NCBI GenBank assembly: GCA_946631935.1
Contig: CAMPAP010000121.1
Location: forward strand, 1 to 19,688
Source of the DNA: an uncultured Lachnospiraceae bacterium
GTDB lineage: Bacteria; Bacillota; Clostridia; Lachnospirales; Lachnospiraceae
Reading direction: 5' to 3'
DNA: 19,688 bases
This document shows, in pieces, positions 14,984 to 19,688 of this stretch (positions within the stretch are counted from its first letter, which is position 1; every line of letters starts with the position of its first letter). The position numbers were made by a program, and so were the translations under genes. The notes beneath the pieces are model-generated. The model worked only from the letters and a program-made list of their open reading frames with translations. It did not search any database and had not been told where the DNA came from.

Positions 14984-15304
14984 TTATTCGTCTTCGGGGT
15001 CGGCATCGGTTTCCGCCTCGGGATCAAGGCCGTTTCTTCTTGCCTCTATCTCGCCCAGAAGTCTCTTTTTGCCGGATTCGGCGTTCTTGATGGCTGTGCA
15101 CTGTTTTGCAAACTCGGCATTTTCATCATTTTTGTATTTTTCATAATATGCCTTGCCGATTGCAATATAATTTTTCTTTATAACTTCATCGCAGGTGGTC
15201 ACCTGTGTTTTCAGGCTGGCGATATCAGCAACTTCCTTGGCTTTTGATTTTACCTGCTTGCCGGCCATGACTACGGATTCACCGATTTTTTCAAAAACAT
15301 CCAT
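14984..15304 (-). CDS. Small coiled-coil protein of unknown function
   Basis: A 106-residue, highly charged protein: an N-terminal segment MDVFEKIGESVVMAGKQ, a long heptad-like helix through the middle (AKEVADIASLKTQV, then TAIKNAESGKKRLLGEIEARR) and an acidic tail (DPEAETDADPEDE). Similar Lachnospiraceae proteins, often with an added zinc ribbon, start the same way; no ribbon is present here. It has no signal peptide or membrane segment. ATG at 15304 lies ten bases from aaggag (15315-15320, minus strand); a TTG at 15310 is four bases from it and is the alternative start. It is convergent with the PBP gene and divergent from yigZ. Function unknown. Confidence 0.75.
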   Translation of the reverse strand: MDVFEKIGESVVMAGKQVKSKAKEVADIASLKTQVTTCDEVIKKNYIAIGKAYYEKYKNDENAEFAKQCTAIKNAESGKKRLLGEIEARRNGLDPEAETDADPEDE

Positions 15305-15329
15305 TTGCAAATATCTCCTTTGTGTTATG

Positions 15330-15358
15330 ATTATAAAAAAATTCGGAAATCTTATTTA
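15330..15358 (-). promoter_or_regulatory. Candidate promoter of the coiled-coil gene
   Basis: On the minus strand TATAAT (15330-15335) sits 25 bases before the start codon at 15304; the -35 position reads TAAATA, which is weak. Confidence 0.4.
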
Positions 15359-15406
15359 CCGCTTTTTTACTATATCACCCGCTTCCGGATTTGAAAAGGA
15401 AAAAAC

Positions 15407-16036
15407 TTGGAACAAAGTCTTGCATACAATGTAATAAAAAAAGAAGGAACTTCCGAGATCGTTGTAACAAAATCGAGATTTATCGGTCTTCTTGTCAGTG
15501 TACAGGACGCTGCCGGGGCAGAGGCTGTCATTGCCAGGATAAGAAAAAAATATCATGATGCAAGACATAATTGCTGGGCCTATGTGATACTTGAGAACGG
15601 AAAATATGTTTCAAGAAGTTCCGACGACGGTGAGCCTTCAGGTACTGCCGGAAGACCCATACTGACAGTTATGGAAGGAGCCGGTCTTGTGAACGCCCTC
15701 TGCATTGTAACAAGGTATTTCGGCGGAGTCCTTCTGGGTACGGGAGGACTTGTCAGGGCATATACCGATGCGGCAAAGGCTTCTCTTGAAGATGCGGATA
15801 TATCTCCCATAAAACCCGGCATTATCATAAAGCTTTCATTTGATTATCCCGATGAACCTGTCATAAGAAGAAGGGCCGAAAGTCAGGGATTTTTCGTGAC
15901 GGGAACAGATTACGGAGAAAAAGTGACTTTTGTTCTGACAGGGCCGAGAAATGAAGCGGACAGCTTTTGCGCGGGGATAACGGATATTACCGGTGGAAAA
16001 GTCACACCTGAAAAAGGTGAAGAGATATATTACTGA
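15407..16036 (+). CDS. yigZ: YigZ/IMPACT family protein
   Basis: A 209-residue protein of the usual YigZ length. The conserved N-terminal UPF0029 block is clear: KYHDARHNCWAYVI (48-61), DDGEPSGTAGRPIL (73-86) and VTRYFGGVLLGTGGLVRAYT (101-120). The C-terminal ~70 residues (IKLSFDYPDEPVIRRRAESQ onward) correspond to the DUF1949 ferredoxin-like domain. Eukaryotic IMPACT modulates Gcn2-linked translation control; the bacterial role is uncertain and may involve ribosome or RNA binding. The start is TTG 15407, six bases after aaagga (15395-15400); no ATG lies near the expected N-terminus. It is a stand-alone gene, convergent with the DUF6020 gene. Confidence 0.93.
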   Translation: MEQSLAYNVIKKEGTSEIVVTKSRFIGLLVSVQDAAGAEAVIARIRKKYHDARHNCWAYVILENGKYVSRSSDDGEPSGTAGRPILTVMEGAGLVNALCIVTRYFGGVLLGTGGLVRAYTDAAKASLEDADISPIKPGIIIKLSFDYPDEPVIRRRAESQGFFVTGTDYGEKVTFVLTGPRNEADSFCAGITDITGGKVTPEKGEEIYY

Positions 16037-16075
16037 TCCTGTGATGAAGATACAGACACCGGGGAAATACAGGTA

Positions 16076-17656
16076 TCATCTTAAGGCTTCAGGTGCCAGG
16101 TATACGGGGATCATCAGATAAAAAGGCAGTGCGTATCTTACAAGTGCTATGGGGCCTAAGAGCATAGTAAGAATTAAAAGCGCAGGCAGCCAGAAGACAG
16201 TTCTGAAAATATTCTTTTTTTCTTTTATCGCTTCGTTATAAGAAAACAAAAATACCCAAATATAAAATGAAGGCAGAAGTATTATGGATAATACCGGTAT
16301 CTTTTGCCATGAAATATCAAGAGAGAGACTTTTGTAAAAGCGGTTCAGCCCGGCAAGAACAGGTTTTGCCACGCCGGGAGTTTCGATCATAAACTGGAAA
16401 TATGCGCTTTCTGAGTATATTTCATTTCCTACCTTGTATCCTTCATAGCCTGTTATGGGCGCAGATAAATACCAGTAACCATCCGTCATGATCCCGAATG
16501 CATCAAAGAAGATCCCGGGTTTTTTGAGGAAAGTATTTGCCCACAGTAAAGCGTATTTTCCGGGATCTTCTTTAAAATTATCCTCAAGGAAATTCACCTT
16601 TATGTTATCCGCAAGCTTTGGATTGTAGTTTTCCAGTATCACTTCCGGGATCATGGAATAAAGGATCTCAAGTTCTTCTTCCGAAAAAGAATCCCTGTCC
16701 AAAGAGTGAACTCTTGCAAGCTGCTGCATGGGAACGCTCAGCATCTCACCCTTTTCACCTCTTTTTACGGGAAGAAACGCAATGAGAGCTTCGGTCACTA
16801 CCAGATAAAAAACAATCCCGGTTATCAATACGGGAAGTATTTTCCTTAATCTTTTTTCCAGGAAAAATACAAGGATGCAGAAAAGAGGCATTATGTAAAT
16901 GCCGTTATTTCTGAAAAACAGGATCATGCAGACGGATACAAAGAGTAAATACGGAGAAGCCTTTTCGTGAGCTGCTCTTATGAGAAGGGTAATAAAGAGG
17001 ATGATGCCTCCGGAAAACAGAACGTCTTTTGCGGTGCATACCATGAACATCTGGACTGTGGGGAAAAGTGCCAAAAATACGAAGGAGACTGTAAGCCTGA
17101 CTTTGCCAAGTCCGTATCTGCAGAGTGTGGTCAAAAGATATGCCAAAATACACGACATAACCATCATCTGCAGAAGAACAAAAATCGTGATTCCGGCATT
17201 GTATGTTCCAAACAGCCTGTTTCCCAGCCTCAGGAGATTTCCGAGTAAAAGCTCGTGGATTATGGGGTGGTGATTTGAATATTTGAAAGTAAACACCTCA
17301 TAACTTTCGGTCTCTGCATCATAGCAGAAAAATCCGGGCATTGAAGCAAGAAGCGCAGGTACATAACTTACGAAAAAAGCGGCCCAGGTCAGGAAAAATG
17401 CCTTCTTTGACACATCTTTTTTTTCAACGTGGCAGCTCGTTTTTTTGAAGAACCTGTCTGAAAGGGACATGATCAAAAATACTGCAAAAAAGATAATAAG
17501 CAGGACAAACCAAAATGCGTAAGAGGTAAGATCGGTGTATCCCCTGTTTTCAAGCTGCCATCCGGCGACGGTGCATCCGGAAAAAGCGGCGGAAAAAACA
17601 AGATTGCATACTTTTTTTCTTTTGTCCTTAAAAATGTCCTTAAAAAGAGATTTCAT
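16076..17656 (-). CDS. DUF6020-family multi-membrane protein, probable GT-C-type
   Basis: A 526-residue integral membrane protein with around eleven hydrophobic stretches. Family-like signature segments are SMPGFFCYDAETES (105-118) with acidic D113 in the first outer loop, SNHHPIIHELLLG (127-139), CTAKDVLFSGG (207-217) and FFRNNGIYIMP (247-257). A ~110-residue polar loop (~300-420) lies before the last helices. This arrangement resembles GT-C glycosyltransferases such as the HPPLH-containing families, but no activity is established for DUF6020. ATG 17656 is preceded on the minus strand by a ggaa-type RBS about nine bases away. It is convergent with yigZ, with only 39 bases between the stops, and divergent from the peptidase-fusion gene. 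Confidence 0.85.
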   Translation of the reverse strand: MKSLFKDIFKDKRKKVCNLVFSAAFSGCTVAGWQLENRGYTDLTSYAFWFVLLIIFFAVFLIMSLSDRFFKKTSCHVEKKDVSKKAFFLTWAAFFVSYVPALLASMPGFFCYDAETESYEVFTFKYSNHHPIIHELLLGNLLRLGNRLFGTYNAGITIFVLLQMMVMSCILAYLLTTLCRYGLGKVRLTVSFVFLALFPTVQMFMVCTAKDVLFSGGIILFITLLIRAAHEKASPYLLFVSVCMILFFRNNGIYIMPLFCILVFFLEKRLRKILPVLITGIVFYLVVTEALIAFLPVKRGEKGEMLSVPMQQLARVHSLDRDSFSEEELEILYSMIPEVILENYNPKLADNIKVNFLEDNFKEDPGKYALLWANTFLKKPGIFFDAFGIMTDGYWYLSAPITGYEGYKVGNEIYSESAYFQFMIETPGVAKPVLAGLNRFYKSLSLDISWQKIPVLSIILLPSFYIWVFLFSYNEAIKEKKNIFRTVFWLPALLILTMLLGPIALVRYALPFYLMIPVYLAPEALR

Positions 17657-17691
17657 ATCATATTCCGCGGTGTTTTTTCACTTTCCATCAC

Positions 17692-17729
17692 ATTATATCA
17701 AAGATGCGGATAATATCCGCAGTTTTTTG
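17692..17729. promoter_or_regulatory. -10 box (minus) with adjoining palindrome; terminator-like on plus
   Basis: On the minus strand TATAAT (17692-17697) lies 35 bases before the DUF6020 start. The palindrome tgcggat-aat-atccgca (17705-17721) covers where its -35 box should be; no good -35 is visible there. On the plus strand the same palindrome is followed by gttttttg (17722-17729), the form of a Rho-independent terminator. It could be an operator, a plus-strand terminator stopping antisense readthrough, or both. Confidence 0.5.
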
Positions 17730-17758
17730 AAAAACAGGCTCCGGTTCTTTCAGAATGC

Positions 17759-17787
17759 TTGACACGGGAAACTTCGAACCATATAAT
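17759..17787 (+). promoter_or_regulatory. Consensus sigma-A promoter of the peptidase-fusion gene
   Basis: TTGACA (17759-17764), exactly 17 bases, TATAAT (17782-17787): both boxes match the consensus fully. Transcription would start near 17794, leaving a ~56-base leader. Confidence 0.85.
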
Positions 17788-17806
17788 TTTTAAAGGATCA
17801 AAAATA

Positions 17807-17820
17807 TGTAAGCACTTACA
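17807..17820 (+). promoter_or_regulatory. Cre-like palindrome in the leader of the peptidase-fusion gene
   Basis: TGTAAG-CA-CTTACA is a 6-2-6 palindrome about 14-27 bases after the presumed transcription start. It fits the CcpA/LacI-family cre consensus (TGWNANCGNTNWCA) except that the central CG is CA. Binding there would block transcription as a roadblock. Inferred from pattern only. Confidence 0.5.
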
Positions 17821-17849
17821 AAATTAATTTTAAAGGGGTAACGGGTACA

Positions 17850-18524
17850 ATGAGATATTTTTTTACATCAAAGATAGAAAAAGAAAACGGAGAGACACAG
17901 ATACAGATACCCTTCAATATCTGGGAGGTCTGCAGGCAGCGTGAAGAGATAGATGCGGACATTGTCATCGACAACCAGATAATTGAATGCAAGCTTGTTC
18001 CGCTTGATGAAAAGGGACTCTATAAGGTCATCATTCCTTCGGGCACGGAGCTTAAAGTGGACCTTGATGCGTATCATAAGTTCCTTCTTCATGTAAAGGA
18101 TTCACTTATAAGGATAGACCAGAATTCTCCCTACAGTTTTGATAAGCCCATCAGAAATATCGATCACATAGATCTTATCATCCAGCCTGCAGACGGTCTT
18201 TGCGGACAGACCTGTATCGCAATGCTTGCCGGTGTGACCATTGCAGACGTCATCACGGTCATGGACTGCCGCGAGTGGCAGGGAACCATGGGACAGCTTA
18301 TCTCGGCGCTGAATTATTACGGAATAGATCATACCGATATAATCGTTTATCCTGCAGAGGGAGAAAAGGTGGTTCTTCCCAAGGCTGCGATCCTTATGGA
18401 GAAAATGGGAAGATTCAGTCATTATCTGCTCTATTTTGACGGAAAGTACTATGATCCCAATCTCGGCATCATGGAAGAATATGATATGACAAAGCTTAAG
18501 GGATATCTTGAACTTAAGATCTGA
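17850..18524 (+). CDS. DUF1905-like domain fused to a C39-like cysteine peptidase domain
   Basis: A 224-residue cytoplasmic-looking protein with no signal peptide or membrane segment. Residues ~3-90 (YFFTSKIEKENGETQIQIPF, then NIWEVCRQREEIDADIVID) resemble the small beta-barrel DUF1905 domain, usually found with YdeI/OmdA-type domains. Residues ~108-220 look like a papain-fold peptidase related to C39: Q112-x5-C118-G in QPADGLCGQTCIAMLAG gives the oxyanion glutamine and nucleophile, SHYLLYFDGKYYDPNLG (190-206) gives H191 and D202. C39 domains are best known for cutting double-glycine leaders in bacteriocin exporters, but no exporter, leader peptide or bacteriocin gene is beside it, so the substrate is unknown. 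RBS aaagggg lies ten bases before ATG. It is a single-gene unit with its own promoter and terminator. Confidence 0.7.
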   Translation: MRYFFTSKIEKENGETQIQIPFNIWEVCRQREEIDADIVIDNQIIECKLVPLDEKGLYKVIIPSGTELKVDLDAYHKFLLHVKDSLIRIDQNSPYSFDKPIRNIDHIDLIIQPADGLCGQTCIAMLAGVTIADVITVMDCREWQGTMGQLISALNYYGIDHTDIIVYPAEGEKVVLPKAAILMEKMGRFSHYLLYFDGKYYDPNLGIMEEYDMTKLKGYLELKI

Positions 18525-18545
18525 ACGGCTAAAACATAAGTGATA

Positions 18546-18586
18546 TAAAAATACCGCAGAAAACAGACATTCTGCGGTATTTTTTT
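18546..18586 (+). terminator. Strong Rho-independent terminator
   Basis: ataccgcaga (18551-18560) pairs perfectly with tctgcggtat (18571-18580), extended by A/T pairs, with a ten-base loop and then a run of T. It closes the peptidase-fusion transcript ahead of groES. Confidence 0.88.
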
Positions 18587-18613
18587 ATGAGAAAAAAAAT
18601 ATAAAAATAGTAC

Positions 18614-18642
18614 TTGCATTTCCGGTAAGGAAAGACTAATAT
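18614..18642 (+). promoter_or_regulatory. groESL promoter
   Basis: TTGCAT (18614-18619), 17 bases, TAATAT (18637-18642), with the CIRCE operator starting 12 bases downstream, the usual arrangement for HrcA-controlled chaperonin operons. Confidence 0.7.
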
Positions 18643-18654
18643 ATGTATTGTTGG

Positions 18655-18681
18655 TTAGCACTCAATCAAAATGAGTGCTAA
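18655..18681 (+). promoter_or_regulatory. CIRCE operator (HrcA binding site)
   Basis: TTAGCACTC-N9-GAGTGCTAA, a perfect match to the CIRCE consensus, placed between the groESL promoter and groES. HrcA repressor binds it at normal temperature and releases it on heat stress. Confidence 0.97.
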
Positions 18682-18731
18682 CAGATGAAAAAATCATGAA
18701 CGCTGTTTGGCGTTAAAAAGGAGGCAATAAT

Positions 18732-19022
18732 ATGAAGTTAGTACCTTTAGGTGACAGAGTAGTCCTTAAGGCAGTAGCTGCCGAAGAGACCACCAAGTCC
18801 GGAATCATCCTTGCGGGAGCAGCAGGAAAAGAGAAGCCCTCACAGGCAGATGTAATTGCCGTAGGCCCCGGAACCACTTCTGACGGCAAGGAAGTAAAGA
18901 TGGAAGTTAAAAAGGGCGACAGAGTCATTTATCAGAAGTATGCGGGAACCGAAGTAAAGCTTGATGACGACGAAGAATACATTGTAGTCAAGCAGAGCGA
19001 TATCCTTGCAATTGTTAAATAA
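18732..19022 (+). CDS. groES: Co-chaperonin GroES
   Basis: A 96-residue protein of standard length: opening KLVPLGDRVVLK (2-13), the mobile loop that contacts GroEL around ETTKSGIILAG (19-29), the roof region and the closing QSDILAIVK. It forms the heptameric lid of the GroEL folding chamber in the cytoplasm. ATG 18732 follows aaaggagg with good spacing. It is the first gene of the CIRCE-controlled operon and is 17 bases from groEL. Confidence 0.98.
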   Translation: MKLVPLGDRVVLKAVAAEETTKSGIILAGAAGKEKPSQADVIAVGPGTTSDGKEVKMEVKKGDRVIYQKYAGTEVKLDDDEEYIVVKQSDILAIVK

Positions 19023-19039
19023 GGGAGGCGTTATCAGAT

Positions 19040-19688
19040 ATGGCAAAAGAGATCAAATACGGCGCTGAGGCTCGCCAGGCACTTGAGAACGGTGTCAACA
19101 GCCTTGCAAACACAGTCCGTGTAACACTCGGACCTAAGGGAAGAAATGTTGTACTCGATAAGAGCTACGGCGCACCCCTTATCACCAACGACGGTGTTAC
19201 CATCGCCAAGGAGATCGAGCTTGAGGATGGTTTCGAGAATATGGGAGCACAGCTTGTTAAGGAAGTTGCTACCAAGACCAATGATGTTGCAGGTGACGGA
19301 ACCACAACCGCAACCGTACTTGCTCAGGCAATGGTTAATGAAGGAATGAAGAACCTGGCAGCAGGCGCTAATCCCATCATACTCAGAAAAGGAATGAAGA
19401 AGGCTACCGATGTTGCTGTTAAGGCTATCAGCGACATGAGCCAGAAAGTCAACGGAAAAGAGCACATCGCCCGTGTTGCGGCGATCTCTGCAGGAGATGA
19501 CGAAGTAGGACAGATGGTTGCAGATGCAATGGAGAAGGTTTCAGGAGACGGTGTCATCACCATCGAAGAGTCCAAGACCATGGCTACCGAGCTTGATACT
19601 GTTGACGGTATGCAGTTCGACAGAGGATACATTTCAGCATATATGGCAACCGATATGGACAAGATGGAGGCTGTACTTGACAATCCTC
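19040..19688 (+). CDS. groEL: Chaperonin GroEL, N-terminal part (cut by window end)
   Basis: The first 216 residues of the 60-kDa chaperonin; the frame is open at the right edge. Recognisable parts are MAKEIKYGAEARQAL, the nucleotide-binding VTLGPKGRNVVLDK, ITNDGVTIAKEIEL and GDGTTTATVLAQAM (with the ATP-hydrolysis aspartate in DVAGDGTTT), and VITIEESKT, which enters the intermediate and apical domains. It folds proteins together with GroES. RBS gggagg (19023-19028) precedes ATG 19040. No disruption is visible in the part present. Confidence 0.98.
   Translation, partial: MAKEIKYGAEARQALENGVNSLANTVRVTLGPKGRNVVLDKSYGAPLITNDGVTIAKEIELEDGFENMGAQLVKEVATKTNDVAGDGTTTATVLAQAMVNEGMKNLAAGANPIILRKGMKKATDVAVKAISDMSQKVNGKEHIARVAAISAGDDEVGQMVADAMEKVSGDGVITIEESKTMATELDTVDGMQFDRGYISAYMATDMDKMEAVLDNP

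Noticed and set aside
14936..15247. Plus-strand frame of 103 codons with hydrophobic runs opposite the coiled-coil gene
   Set aside because: Complement of an acidic/lysine-rich coding sequence that has its own RBS; the hydrophobicity is an artefact of reading the opposite strand.
17850..18524. Reading the C39-like protein as part of a bacteriocin export system
   Set aside because: There is no ABC transporter domain, no membrane segments and no double-glycine leader peptide gene nearby.

Overview
The window looks like chromosomal DNA of an anaerobic Firmicute, most likely Lachnospiraceae (Butyrivibrio/Roseburia-like). This rests on moderate GC, strong Shine-Dalgarno sites, sigma-A type promoters (TTGACA-N17-TATAAT), a CIRCE element before groES-groEL, and families common in that group (DUF6020 membrane proteins, a clostridial-type class A PBP, a PlsC protein with a zinc ribbon). 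The genus is inference; there is no rRNA to confirm it.

Region 1 (1-2654) is an accessory defence and toxin-antitoxin patch. It opens with the C-terminal end of an MmeI-like (type IIL) restriction-modification protein. A 54-codon stub of a NERD-domain nuclease-like gene follows, then an MNT/HEPN (MntA-HepT) pair under its own promoter. After two hairpins comes a Phd/YefM-type antitoxin fused to a second domain, overlapping a small unrecognised partner gene. Three GTAC boxes at exact 12-bp steps sit on the presumed start of transcription of that last pair.

Region 2 (2682-11698) is a cell-envelope block. A lysophospholipid acyltransferase with a zinc ribbon is followed by a strong promoter and a tightly packed operon: DUF2334 deacetylase-like protein, DegT aminotransferase, GDP-mannose 4,6-dehydratase, mannose-1-phosphate guanylyltransferase, and two GT-C-like multi-membrane proteins. 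The enzyme set points to GDP-mannose -> GDP-4-keto-6-deoxymannose -> a 4-amino-4,6-dideoxy sugar (GDP-perosamine is the simplest reading) for a surface glycan. The second GT-C gene is split by a one-base frameshift at a run of seven A.

Region 3 (11747-17656) has a small conserved-looking protein of unknown role and a bifunctional class A penicillin-binding protein ended by a strong terminator. A convergent coiled-coil protein, a YigZ/IMPACT protein and a convergent DUF6020 membrane protein follow.

Region 4 (17657-19688) starts with a divergent intergenic region holding two palindromes and a consensus promoter. It drives an unusual protein joining a DUF1905-like domain to a C39-like cysteine peptidase domain with an apparently intact Q/C/H/D set. 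After a strong terminator the window ends in the HrcA/CIRCE-controlled groES-groEL operon, with groEL cut by the window edge. No intergenic stretch exceeds 300 bases, and I see no tRNA, rRNA, CRISPR array or insertion sequence.
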